Assembly (NCBI RefSeq): GCF_003131205.1
Contig: NZ_QFFY01000005.1
Span: forward strand, 1-64,000
Direction of reading: 5' to 3'
Source of the DNA: Occallatibacter savannae
GTDB lineage: Bacteria > Acidobacteriota > Terriglobia > Terriglobales > Acidobacteriaceae
Length of the DNA: 64,000 nt
Shown here: piece after piece, positions 19,879-28,242 of the stretch
How positions within the stretch are numbered: position 1 is the stretch's first letter
Layout: every line of letters begins with the position of its first letter
Position numbers and translations under genes: made by a program
Notes under the pieces: model-generated
Databases searched by the model: none
What the model was told of the DNA's origin: nothing
The model's input: only the letters and a program-made list of their open reading frames with translations

Positions 19879-20115
19879 CTACTCGCTGTAACGCTTGGCC
19901 TGGTAACGATTCGGAACGGCTTTGCGCGGTGGGTACACGATGGTGGGCCAGTGCTTCTCAGGAGTCCACTTACCGCTGGTGTCTTCTACTCCTACCTTCT
20001 GGCCGCAAGTCTCACAGGGATAGATGCCCCAACCCGCACGGCTGCGGCTATTCTTGAGCATCTCCTGTGTCTCTTCGCTGAGTTTTCCTTCGCATGGCTT
20101 CGTAAGTATTGGCAC
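19879..20115 (-). CDS. Small protein with a CxxC zinc-knuckle-like motif, unknown function
   Basis: The 78-residue frame begins at GTG 20115; an internal ATG at 20061 would give 60 residues, and neither has a clear ribosome site. The product has a CETCGQK knuckle-like motif (CxxC, about residues 35-38), a preceding cysteine, and a basic Pro/Trp-rich tail ending YQAKRYSE. The single CxxC may bind metal or be redox active. A strong hairpin terminator follows the stop, which supports it being a real gene. Function unknown. Confidence 0.6.
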   Translation of the reverse strand: MPILTKPCEGKLSEETQEMLKNSRSRAGWGIYPCETCGQKVGVEDTSGKWTPEKHWPTIVYPPRKAVPNRYQAKRYSE

Positions 20116-20407
20116 AGATGTCTTTTCCGGCTCTGGATTTGTAATCTCGGGCCCGTTGTTGTGAAACGGATGTTTGTCTGGGATCGATCAACGAGCGGCG
20201 AACCCGCTTCAGGCTGGGGGAGGGAAGCACCTTCGAAGCCCTACATATGCTTTGATGCAAGAGGAGCCAGCTAGGTAGCCGGGGGCAGGAAGAAGCCAAT
20301 TCTTTGTTGCCCGTTATGGGGCCATTAGCGCGAATTGGCGGCGGACCCGGGCAGGTAAGGGCCTGATCTGAATGAGCAAGGCCGCCTTGTCATTGGTTCC
20401 GTGCTGC

Positions 20408-22075
20408 TCACTCCGGCGCGGGGTAGTAGGGCAGCTTGTCGTTGGTTTCGTTGGCGCGCTTAACGGTAACGTCGTCGAAGAGGAGGGCGGGGGCGAGAAC
20501 GGTTTCGGGGACTTCGGTGGCGTAGTTGGCGACCCAAAGGTTTTTGCCCGCGGCGACAACTCCAGAACGGAGGGCGCGCTGATCGAGATAGTCGAGAACG
20601 GCTCCGCGGACGAGGGTGCGCTTGCCGTCAAGGTCTATGCGATAGAGAAGGCGCGGGGTGCTTTCGGCGCCGAGGGTCTCGACGTAGTAGACAGAATTAA
20701 GGCCGCGGTCTTTTGCTATCTGGACCAGCTTTGCGTTTAGTTCGTCGTTGGAGAGGCCCTGCTCCGCGGTGATTTTGAGTACGCCGATGACGGGATGCGG
20801 GGGGCCGGTGAGGCCGGCGCGCGCGTGGCCGTTGGATTCGGGGAAGTCGCGCACGGGCGTGCGACCGATGAGGTAATTCTGCAGGTGGCCGTCGGAGACG
20901 AGCTGGACGGTCTTCGCGGGTACGGCTTCGTCGTCGACGGAGTAGGAGCCGACGAGGTCTTTGCCTTCCCATGTCTTGAGCGCGGGGTCGTCGACGACGG
21001 AGAGGAAGTCGGGCATGATGCGCGCTTTGTAGCTGGAAGCAAAAGGACCATTCGTGCGAGCCTCGGTGCCGAGCTTCGGCCGCGTCGCAATTACTCCGGA
21101 AGCGAGAAGATTGTGGAGCGTGTCGGCGCTGGCATCGGCGGAGAGAAGCACTGGGCCGTGATACTCCTCTTCGACCAATGGAGCTTTGCGGAGATCGCTG
21201 AGCGACGAGATGAGCGTGACGGCGTGTTCATGAAACTTTTCGGAGCTGTCGAGGTCGGTGAGAGAGACGCCGCTGGTTCCGTAGGAGCGGTCGAGGTGCA
21301 TGCCGTCGTCGGCCTGTGTGCCGACTCCGAGGGATTCCGAGTAGCTGCTGGAGGACTTGCGCACGATTGCGCCCTCGCTCGAAGCGATCCAGGTGGTGGT
21401 GACGCGAGCGTGGAAGATGGCATTAGAGTACTGGATCTGCTGTTGCGTCGCGTTCACGGCGGGGTCGGTGCGGTAGATGCCACTGGCATTCGCGACGCGA
21501 TCGGACCAGGCGTTTTCGTCGACGGAGAGCTTGAGGGGATCGGCGAGGGAGACTATGGGTTTGGTTTTGCTGAAGTCGTCGGCCTGCGGGGGAGTCTGCA
21601 CCTGCTTGAGTTCGGCCTGCTTTTGTGCGTAGGCGGCGAGCGCGGCTTTATAAGCCTGGTCGGTGCCGGCCCAGAGAGCGGAGCGGAGCGCTACGGGGTC
21701 GTCATCGATGGCGGCGAGCTGAATGGCTCCGTCGCCGCGGGGTCCGGAGTTGTCGGTCTTGTAGTCGCCTACACGAACGCTGATGCGGGCGATGCGCGCG
21801 TGGCCCCGGTGCGAGCCTTCAGTTGAGCCGAATGCGGCGCGGGTTTCGAAGTCCTGTACGTCCTCGATCCGGTATTCGATGAAGTAGGGTTTCTCGAAGC
21901 CGGGGAGTTGGAGGTGCGTCATGCTGCGATCGAGTTCTTCGAGCATAGCTTTGAGGACGGGGTCCTTTTCAGCATCGGCGCGTGTGGCTTGAGCGGAGGC
22001 AGAGTTCGGAGCAATGGCAGCGAATGAGAGGAGTCCCGCCGCGAACAGTGCTGAGATGTGGCGAGCGAACTTCAT
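20408..22075 (-). CDS. Exported TldD/PmbA-like protein lacking the metal-binding site
   Basis: The product is 555 residues from ATG 22075, with GGAGGG ahead and a signal peptide MKFARHISALFAAGLLSFAA. The body aligns by eye with its neighbour (shared ADSNTSHVRVAD / STEGSHRGHARIARISVRVGD region and a C-terminal APALLFDDVTV). However, the segment where TldD has HExxxH reads ADTLHNLLASG, and the C-terminal metal-ligand cysteine is absent. So it is a probably inactive paralogue, as TldE is in the TldD/TldE heterodimer. Its start overlaps the stop of the active gene (ATGA), so they are co-translated. Export is unusual, since classical TldD/PmbA are cytoplasmic. Confidence 0.88.
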   Translation of the reverse strand: MKFARHISALFAAGLLSFAAIAPNSASAQATRADAEKDPVLKAMLEELDRSMTHLQLPGFEKPYFIEYRIEDVQDFETRAAFGSTEGSHRGHARIARISVRVGDYKTDNSGPRGDGAIQLAAIDDDPVALRSALWAGTDQAYKAALAAYAQKQAELKQVQTPPQADDFSKTKPIVSLADPLKLSVDENAWSDRVANASGIYRTDPAVNATQQQIQYSNAIFHARVTTTWIASSEGAIVRKSSSSYSESLGVGTQADDGMHLDRSYGTSGVSLTDLDSSEKFHEHAVTLISSLSDLRKAPLVEEEYHGPVLLSADASADTLHNLLASGVIATRPKLGTEARTNGPFASSYKARIMPDFLSVVDDPALKTWEGKDLVGSYSVDDEAVPAKTVQLVSDGHLQNYLIGRTPVRDFPESNGHARAGLTGPPHPVIGVLKITAEQGLSNDELNAKLVQIAKDRGLNSVYYVETLGAESTPRLLYRIDLDGKRTLVRGAVLDYLDQRALRSGVVAAGKNLWVANYATEVPETVLAPALLFDDVTVKRANETNDKLPYYPAPE

Positions 22076-23904
22076 TGGCCCTCCTTCGTTGCTGGGGTTG
22101 CTGCCGCGCCGGGGATGGGAAGGATCGGCGGGCGTTGCGTGCCCTGCTGCTGGCGCTGCGTTTCGATTTCGCTGACGAGCATGGCAGGAGCAACGGCGCT
22201 GACGGGCACGGTGCCCGACTCGGCGCCACATTCGCCGTTGAAGACTTCGCTCTTGTCGCTGGTGGCAAGGATGCGCTTCATAGCGGCGAGCGGAGTGCCA
22301 ACGATGCTGACGCCGCGGACGAGTTCATCGGGACGGCCGTCGACGTAGACGCGCCAGACTACGAGCGGGATGACCTGGAAGGCCTGCGGAGCGCTGCGCG
22401 TGGTGACTGCGAATCCGGAGGAGATGTCTTCGAAGTAGAGACCGTAGGGTTTGCCTTGTTTTCTCGCTTCTTCGATCAATCTCCTCCGGAGTTCCACCTC
22501 TTGGACTGAATTTGTGGAAGTCACAATGAGGTTGCCCTGGCGGCCAGTGGGCATGCGGCCGGTCTGGGCGCGGCCGTGGCCGTTGGAATCGGCGAAGCTT
22601 GCGATGGGAAGGCGCGACATGAGGAAGGTTTTGAGCACGCCGTTCTGGATGAGATCGACGCGGCGGGCCTTCTGGCCTTCGTCGTCGAAGGCGTAGGTGC
22701 CGCTGAGCCAGGTGTTGTTGAAGGTGCTTATGGTCGGGTCGTCCGAGACGGAGAGAAACGGCGGAAGAACTTCCTTGTTCAACTCCTTGGTGAAGGTCTG
22801 GCCTTCTTCGTCGCCCCGCTGGCGCTGGCCTTCGAGACGGTGGCCGAGAACTTCGTGGAAGAACACTGCGGAGGCGCGTCCAGAGAGGATTGCAGGCCCG
22901 TTGAATGGTTCGGTAACGGGAGCTTTGCGCAGGGCTTCGAGGCTTTTGCCCAACTCGCGAACGCCGGCTTCCATTTGCGATTGCGAGGGGAGACCATCGG
23001 CAGTTTCGGCTTCGAAGGTCCTGGCCCGGAACAGGTCCATTCCGTCTTCAGCGCGCGTGACGGCGAAGACGACCACACGTGCCTGCTGATGGGGTGCGAC
23101 GATGCGCGAGCCTTCAGAGGATGCGTAGTAGTCGGTCTGGTTCTGGACCGTGAGCATGGCGATGTTCTGGTAAACACTGGGGAACTCGCGGAAGACCAGA
23201 CTCAATGACTTGATGCGCTGTTCCCAGGCGGCGCGATCGAGTGCGATGGAAGGCGCAGGTGCGGAGACGGAGACTTGCGGAGGCTCTTTGCTGAAGTCGG
23301 GGGATGAGTCTTCTTCCTTTGCGCGGACCTGTGCCTCGGTTTTTACGCGGAGGTAGTTGTCGAGAGCAGTGGCGTAGCCGGCGTTTGTGGCCTGCCAGAG
23401 GGTGCGCGAGAGAGCGGCGCGATCGTCTCCGAGGGGCATCTGCAGGCTGTTGACGGCCGAGGCGCGGTGATTGCCGTGGGTGTTGTCGAGCTTGGGATCG
23501 CCGATGCGGACCTGGACATCCGCGACGCGGACGTGGCTGGTGTTGCTGTCGGCCAGCGCGCCGTACTGCGCGCGAATGCTGACGGAGCTGTTGTCGCTTA
23601 TGGAGTAGCTGAGGAAATACGGCGGTAGAACTCTGTCCGCGTCCTTCTGGTTCTGCCCGGGCTTGCTGAGGGAGGTGAAGGCGCGTTGCAATTCGCCGGT
23701 CATGGTGTCGAGCAGGACGGGCGAGCCGGAAACGGCGTCTTTCGCCGCTGCATGAACTTTGCCTGCCCGTTGTGCCGGAGACGAAAGGCCGGTGCATAGC
23801 AGCGAAGCGGCGAACGCAGCGAGCGTCGCAAGGAATCCGCGACCGAGTACGGAACTACGACGAGGGCTCCTGGATGGGGAGCAAAACTTCTCAGCGATGA
23901 ACAT
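22072..23904 (-). CDS. Exported TldD/PmbA-family metalloprotease, active-type
   Basis: The product is about 610 residues from ATG 23904 (a TTG at 23925 is possible). It starts with a long basic n-region and a hydrophobic signal stretch (FLATLAAFAASLLCTGL), so it is exported or membrane-anchored. The metal motif HEVLGH (HExxxH, about residues 350-355) and a downstream FNGECGAES cysteine match the TldD metal ligands. Conserved TldD phrases follow (SGTYAFDDEG, GHGRAQTGRMPTG). TldD-type enzymes degrade unfolded peptides and mature microcin- and RiPP-like peptides; the substrate here is unknown. It forms an overlapping pair with the metal-lacking paralogue at 20408-22075 and is divergent from an M48 protease gene. 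Confidence 0.9.
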   Translation of the reverse strand: MFIAEKFCSPSRSPRRSSVLGRGFLATLAAFAASLLCTGLSSPAQRAGKVHAAAKDAVSGSPVLLDTMTGELQRAFTSLSKPGQNQKDADRVLPPYFLSYSISDNSSVSIRAQYGALADSNTSHVRVADVQVRIGDPKLDNTHGNHRASAVNSLQMPLGDDRAALSRTLWQATNAGYATALDNYLRVKTEAQVRAKEEDSSPDFSKEPPQVSVSAPAPSIALDRAAWEQRIKSLSLVFREFPSVYQNIAMLTVQNQTDYYASSEGSRIVAPHQQARVVVFAVTRAEDGMDLFRARTFEAETADGLPSQSQMEAGVRELGKSLEALRKAPVTEPFNGPAILSGRASAVFFHEVLGHRLEGQRQRGDEEGQTFTKELNKEVLPPFLSVSDDPTISTFNNTWLSGTYAFDDEGQKARRVDLIQNGVLKTFLMSRLPIASFADSNGHGRAQTGRMPTGRQGNLIVTSTNSVQEVELRRRLIEEARKQGKPYGLYFEDISSGFAVTTRSAPQAFQVIPLVVWRVYVDGRPDELVRGVSIVGTPLAAMKRILATSDKSEVFNGECGAESGTVPVSAVAPAMLVSEIETQRQQQGTQRPPILPIPGAAATPATKEGQ

Positions 23905-23952
23905 CGGTAAACTTGATTGTCTCAAATTCCTGATTCTCCCGAGGGAAAACTG

Positions 23953-25341
23953 GTGTTGCTCCTTCGCCGCATCTTGGCCGCAGGTACTCTCGCCGCATTA
24001 CTCGCCTTAGCCGGAGCGCCCGGCTTGGCATCGCAGGCTGGGGCGCAAGAGACGCCGGCGAAGATGGCAAAGCCGAGCCAGACGAATCCCGCCCCGGCAG
24101 CCGGTGCAAAGCAGACATCCGAAGTCAACAAGGGTCCGCGCTCTGACCAGGCATACTCGCTGCCGCCCGACAAACTTGTCCAGGCGAAGGCGCTGAACCG
24201 GATTCGGGTGTGGGTGGCAATTGCAGGTTCGGTGTGGGATCTCGTGGTGCTCTGGGTTTTGCTGGTGACGGGTTCTGCTACGCGGTTAGACGTGTGGACG
24301 AGGGAAACGCTCAGGTCGCGATGGGTGCAGGGGGTGGGCTTCTTCGGGCTGGTGCTGGTGATTCTGGCAGTGGCGGATCTGCCGCTGGGCATCGTCGCGC
24401 ACACGGCAAGCCTCAAGTATCACGTGAGCGTTCAACCGTGGGGTGCGTGGTTTGTGGACTACGCGAAAGAGTTGGGGGTGTCGCTGGCGATCGGGGTGCC
24501 GGTGGCGTTGTTGCTGAACTGGGTGGTGCGGCGATCGCCTCGGGGCTACTGGATGTGGACCTGGTTGATCTCGCTGCCGCTGATCCTGGTGTCGGTGTTT
24601 TTGGCGCCTCTGGTGCTCGATCCAATCTTCAACAAGTTCTCGCCGCTCGAGGCCTCGCATCCGGCGCTCGCCGCGAAGCTCGAAGAAGTGGTGGCGCGGA
24701 CCGGGACGCGCATTCCCCCGGAGCGCATGTTCCTAATGAAGGCGAGCGAGAAGAGCAACGGAATCAACGCCTACGTGACCGGGATTGGATCCAGCAAGCG
24801 GTTTGTGATGTGGGATACGACGATGGACCGGATGCCGGACGACGAGATTATGTTCATCTTCGGCCACGAGAGCGGCCACTATGTGCTGAACCACATTCCC
24901 AAGGGGCTGGCTTTCATGATGGTGGGGCTGCTGTTCCTGTTCTGGGCCTGCGCGCATATTGCGGAATGGATGGTGCGCCGATTCGGGGAGAGTTGGAGGG
25001 TGAGTGCTGTGGGGAGCCGGACGGGATTTGTGGTGCTGTTCTTTGCGTTTTCGATTGGCAATTTTGTAGCGACCCCGATTGCCAACAAGGTGAGCCGGAA
25101 TTTTGAGCACGAGGCCGATGTTTACGGGCAGGAGGCTATTCATGGCCTAGTGGCCGACCCGCGAAAGACGGCGGTTTCGGCGTTCAACCATATGGGGGAG
25201 GCTTGGCTGGAGGACCCTGCGCCAAACGCATTTGTGGAGTTCTGGATGGACAGCCACCCCTCCGTTCAGCAGCGGGCCGATTTCGCGGAGCATTATGATC
25301 CGTGGGCGAACGGACGAGTCGGAGAGTTTTTCACGAAATAG
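23953..25341 (+). CDS. M48 family metalloprotease, Ste24/CAAX-prenyl-protease-like
   Basis: The product is about 462 residues from GTG 23953, preceded by GAGGGAAAA; a TTG at 23917 is the other candidate. An N-terminal signal or anchor is followed by a polar linker and several helices. The zinc motif HESGH (HExxH) lies at about 305-309, and the third ligand Glu is in FEHEADVYG near 385. This topology and the line GINAYVTGIGSSKRFVMWDT match Ste24-type M48A peptidases, which degrade membrane-associated or misfolded proteins; bacterial roles are usually in protein quality control. It is divergent from the TldD pair, the two start codons lying only about 50 bases apart. Confidence 0.92.
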   Translation: MLLLRRILAAGTLAALLALAGAPGLASQAGAQETPAKMAKPSQTNPAPAAGAKQTSEVNKGPRSDQAYSLPPDKLVQAKALNRIRVWVAIAGSVWDLVVLWVLLVTGSATRLDVWTRETLRSRWVQGVGFFGLVLVILAVADLPLGIVAHTASLKYHVSVQPWGAWFVDYAKELGVSLAIGVPVALLLNWVVRRSPRGYWMWTWLISLPLILVSVFLAPLVLDPIFNKFSPLEASHPALAAKLEEVVARTGTRIPPERMFLMKASEKSNGINAYVTGIGSSKRFVMWDTTMDRMPDDEIMFIFGHESGHYVLNHIPKGLAFMMVGLLFLFWACAHIAEWMVRRFGESWRVSAVGSRTGFVVLFFAFSIGNFVATPIANKVSRNFEHEADVYGQEAIHGLVADPRKTAVSAFNHMGEAWLEDPAPNAFVEFWMDSHPSVQQRADFAEHYDPWANGRVGEFFTK

Positions 25342-25429
25342 GAAAGCAGCTGTGTCAGGTGGACAGAGGCGAAAGGCGATAAGGCCTTCGTCGCGCGAGA
25401 ACTGCGAATCCCCTAGAATAGAGGCAGGC

Positions 25430-25939
25430 ATGGTCGCGGCTTCCCTCATTCCACCCATCTTCGCCAAGGCTGCGGGCTCTGTGCTCGTCGCCGGAGCGGG
25501 GGCCGTTGCCGTCGTTATCTGGCGGCTGCGGGAGACGCGCAGCGCCGTCTCGCTGCGAAAGATCATTATTCCGCCGCTGGGCATGGCGACGGGGTTTTCC
25601 ATGTTCCTTGACTCCGCCTTCCGCGTCCCGTGGACGTGGGCATTGAGCGCGTTTCTGACCGGAGCGCTGATTCTTGCCTGGCCACTGCTGTTGACTACCC
25701 GCCTCGAGCGCCAGGGCGAGACCGTCCGCATGAAGCGGTCGAGCGCTTTTCTGGCGGTAATTCTGGTACTGGCCGCGATCCGATTTTTTGCGCGCGGCTA
25801 TTTCGATCACATCCTGACGGCGCAACAGACGGCGGGAATCTTCTTTATTCTTGCCTTCGGCATGATCCTGATCTGGCGGGCGAAGATGCTGGTGGATTAC
25901 CGGCGGCTTACGTCGGGTCTAGAGGCCAGCGCGGCTTGA
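25430..25939 (+). CDS. CcdC-like membrane protein (DUF1453 type)
   Basis: The 169-residue product starts at ATG 25430, with AGAGGCAGG ahead. It has five hydrophobic segments, including MVAASLIPPIFAKAAGSVLV and SAFLAVILVLAAIRFFARGY. The sequence WRLRETRSAVSLRKIIIPPL with the later AFGMILIWRAKMLVDYRRL matches the CcdC family, an accessory membrane protein linked to cytochrome c maturation in Bacillus. No other cytochrome maturation gene lies here, so its role is inferred only from family. It is followed by a 97-residue gene 31 bases downstream. Confidence 0.75.
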   Translation: MVAASLIPPIFAKAAGSVLVAGAGAVAVVIWRLRETRSAVSLRKIIIPPLGMATGFSMFLDSAFRVPWTWALSAFLTGALILAWPLLLTTRLERQGETVRMKRSSAFLAVILVLAAIRFFARGYFDHILTAQQTAGIFFILAFGMILIWRAKMLVDYRRLTSGLEASAA

Positions 25940-25970
25940 ACTTCCTCGCGAGCACCTGGAGCACTTACGT

Positions 25971-26264
25971 ATGCAATTCCTGACCCTTTCGCGCCGGCGC
26001 ACCGATGCGTTTCCGGCAGAGGCCTTCACTCCCGAGCTCATCGCGCAGGAAGCGAATCGCGTAAAGGAGATGTATGCTGCCGGCCAGCTGCGCCAGATCT
26101 GGAAGCGTGGCGACATGCCGGGCGCTGTGATCGTCTGGGAAGCCGCGAGTGAGGCGGATGTCCGCTGTGCTGTGGCAACTCTACCTCTCGCCAAGGCTGG
26201 AATGCTGGAGCTCAGCGCGATTCTGCCGCTTGAACCCTACGCAGGCTTTGGCCCATCAAAATAA
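25971..26264 (+). CDS. Small ferredoxin-fold protein, muconolactone isomerase-like
   Basis: The 97-residue product, MQFLTLSRRRTDAFPAEAFTPE at its start, has the beta-alpha-beta pattern and length of the muconolactone delta-isomerase/YciI-like (dimeric alpha+beta barrel) superfamily. It has a core VKEMYAAGQLRQIWKRGD and GAVIVWEAASEADVRCAVATLPL. These folds are used by small isomerases and dehalogenases, and no catalytic residue is conclusive. It sits between the CcdC-like gene and gcvH on the same strand, but about 115 bases separate it from gcvH. Confidence 0.7.
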   Translation: MQFLTLSRRRTDAFPAEAFTPELIAQEANRVKEMYAAGQLRQIWKRGDMPGAVIVWEAASEADVRCAVATLPLAKAGMLELSAILPLEPYAGFGPSK

Positions 26265-26379
26265 GACCGGCCGCCAGACCGCATCACAAAGCGCCGCCTT
26301 TTCCTCATCGAACGGCGAGCCTCAGCAGGTCGTACACTGTAGCTTCGTTGTTTTCCGCTCGAAAGGAGCTTTTCTCTTT

Positions 26380-26769
26380 ATGGCTTATCCCGCGAACTAC
26401 CGCTACACCAAAGAACATGAGTGGATCTCGCTGGACGGAAAGATCGGGACCATCGGCATCACGGATTACGCGCAGAACTCGCTGGGCGACATCGTCTATG
26501 TGGACGTGCCCAAGGTCGGCGACTCCGTGACCGCGAATAACTCGTTTGGCTCGGTGGAAAGCGTGAAGGCAGTCAGCGATCTGTTCTCGCCGGTGAGCGG
26601 AACCGTCAGCGCGGTGAACGAGGAACTGAAGACTTCGCCGGACAAGATCAACGAGGCTCCGCACGAGACCTGGATCATTAAGGTGGAACTGGCGGACACG
26701 GCTGACTTTGAGAAGCTGCTGGATGCGGCGGCGTACGAGAAATTTGTGTCGGAAGAAACAGGCGCGTAG
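26380..26769 (+). CDS. gcvH: Glycine cleavage system H protein
   Basis: The 129-residue product starts at ATG 26380, with GAAAGGAG ahead; readings starting earlier fuse unrelated sequence. MAYPANYRYTKEHEWISLDG opens a typical H protein. The lipoyl-lysine site is in FGSVESVKAVSDLFSPVSG (Lys about residue 65). It carries the aminomethyl group from P protein (GcvPA/PB, directly downstream) to T protein. No gcvT is in the window, so it must lie elsewhere. A 7-bp-periodic repeat array fills the 121-base gap to gcvPA. Confidence 0.97.
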   Translation: MAYPANYRYTKEHEWISLDGKIGTIGITDYAQNSLGDIVYVDVPKVGDSVTANNSFGSVESVKAVSDLFSPVSGTVSAVNEELKTSPDKINEAPHETWIIKVELADTADFEKLLDAAAYEKFVSEETGA

Positions 26770-26780
26770 CGACAGTGCTC

Positions 26781-26890
26781 ATGGCTATTAGCTTTTAGCT
26801 CTTAGCTGACATGCAAGTAAATCCAACTTTGTATCGAGCTTTTGCTAAAAGCTGACGGCTTATAGCTAAAAGCCAGGAGCTGAAAGCTCA
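26781..26890 (+). repeat. Heptad-periodic (AGCT-type) repeat array upstream of gcvPA
   Basis: GC dinucleotides recur every 7 bases at 26784, 26791, 26798, 26805. After a gap they recur at 26844, 26851, 26858, 26865, 26872, 26879 and 26886. Units resemble TTTAGCT and, in the second block, TAAAAGC, the complementary orientation. The local AT richness is unlike the neighbouring GC-rich genes. The second block contains the ribosome site (CAGGAG at 26874-26879) and ends just before the gcvPA ATG at 26891. The two blocks point at each other and could fold into a hairpin in the gcvH-gcvPA transcript. Confidence 0.75.
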
Positions 26891-28240
26891 ATGCGTTATC
26901 TACCCAAATCTCCCGCTGAGCGCGAGCAGATGTTGAAGGCTATTGGCGCGCAGGCAATTGACGATCTGTTCGCCATCATTCCTGCCGAGTACAGGCTCAC
27001 GCGCGATCTGGACGTTCCGCGCCAGCAGGGCGAGAGCGAAATCGTCTCCTACTTCAAAGCCGCAGGCCAGAAGAACGCGACCGACTACGCCAGCTTCCTT
27101 GGCGCGGGCTGCTATCGACACTATCGGCCGGTGGTGATCGATTCGCTTGTGCAGCGGGGCGAGTTCCTGACGAGCTATACGCCGTATCAGGCGGAGATCA
27201 CGCAGGGGACGCTGCAGGCGATCTTTGAATTCCAGACCATGATCGCCGAGCTGACCGGCATGGACGTGGCCAACGCCAGCATGTACGACGGATCGACGGG
27301 CGCGGCGGAAGCGATGCTGATGGCCATGCGCGTGACGGGACGGCAGAAGGCTGTGGTGGCGTCGACAGTGCACCCGGAATATCGCGAGGTGCTGGCGACG
27401 TACCTACGGTATCGCGATCTGCCGACCGCTGAGATTGGATATGTTGCTGACACGGGCCGCGTGGATCTTGAGGCGCTTGCCGCTGCGGTGACGGAGGAGA
27501 CGGCAGCTGTGCTGGTGCAGAGCCCGAACTTCTTCGGCGTGATCGAAGACATTCCGGCCATCGCGGAGATCGCGCATAAGAAGGGCGCGCTGCTCATCGT
27601 ATCGATCGCCGAAGCGATTTCGCTGGGCATCGTGCGGCCTCCCGTAGAGGCGGACATCGTGAGCATGGAGGCGCAGTCGTTTGGAGTTGCGCTGAGCTAC
27701 GGCGGGCCGTTCTGCGGAGTGATCGCGGCGAAGGAGCAGTACCTGCGGCAGATGCCGGGGCGGCTTGCGGGGCAGACGGTGGATGGAGACGGGAATCGCG
27801 GATTTGTGCTGACGCTTTCGACACGCGAGCAGCACATCAGGCGCGAGAAAGCGACGTCGAACATCTGCACGAATCAGGCTCTGGTTGCGTTGATGGCGAC
27901 GATCTTCCTTACCGTCTACGGAAAGGAAGGCGTGCGGGAGCTGGCGGAGCACAACCTCGCAAAGGCGGCATACACGGCGAAGGCGCTGAGCGCACAGCCT
28001 GGGGCTAAGCTGCTCTTCAAAGACTCGCCGCGATTTCATGAGTTCGTACTGCAGACGCAGGAGCCCGCGGAGCAATGGACGCAGCGGTTGCTCGACGAGA
28101 AGATCGTCGGCGGGCTGGGCCTGGGCCGCTGGTATCCAGAGCTGAAAAATGCGACGCTCTGGTGTGCCACAGAAGTGATTGCAAGAGAAACAATCGACCA
28201 CGCTGCGAAGGTTTTGGCGGCAGCGCCGGTGGAGGCGTAG
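26891..28240 (+). CDS. gcvPA: Glycine dehydrogenase (decarboxylating) subunit 1
   Basis: The 449-residue product is the N-terminal half type of P protein (PLP enzyme, aspartate-aminotransferase fold) that decarboxylates glycine together with subunit 2. Typical opening MRYLPKSPAEREQMLKAIG, then FLGAGCYRHYRPVVIDSLV, SLGIVRPPVEADIVSMEAQS and TREQHIRREKATSNICTNQA. It sits between gcvH and gcvPB. The gap to gcvPB is 2 bases, so the two P subunits are co-translated. Length fits the split form seen in Gram-positives, Thermotogae and Acidobacteriota. Downstream of a heptad repeat array that also carries its ribosome site. Confidence 0.97.
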   Translation: MRYLPKSPAEREQMLKAIGAQAIDDLFAIIPAEYRLTRDLDVPRQQGESEIVSYFKAAGQKNATDYASFLGAGCYRHYRPVVIDSLVQRGEFLTSYTPYQAEITQGTLQAIFEFQTMIAELTGMDVANASMYDGSTGAAEAMLMAMRVTGRQKAVVASTVHPEYREVLATYLRYRDLPTAEIGYVADTGRVDLEALAAAVTEETAAVLVQSPNFFGVIEDIPAIAEIAHKKGALLIVSIAEAISLGIVRPPVEADIVSMEAQSFGVALSYGGPFCGVIAAKEQYLRQMPGRLAGQTVDGDGNRGFVLTLSTREQHIRREKATSNICTNQALVALMATIFLTVYGKEGVRELAEHNLAKAAYTAKALSAQPGAKLLFKDSPRFHEFVLQTQEPAEQWTQRLLDEKIVGGLGLGRWYPELKNATLWCATEVIARETIDHAAKVLAAAPVEA

Positions 28241-28242
28241 AG

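Noticed and set aside
20371..20394. Hairpin past the TldD pair as terminator
   Set aside because: AATGA-CAAGG/CCTTG-TCATT can pair, but there is a bulge and no U-run on either strand, so it is not listed as a terminator.
20795..21826. 343-residue plus-strand frame opposite the TldD-like gene
   Set aside because: Shadow frame; Gly/Val/Glu-rich with no motif.
26265..26379. Glycine riboswitch before gcvH
   Set aside because: The leader lacks the paired aptamer consensus I would expect; only a ribosome site is evident.
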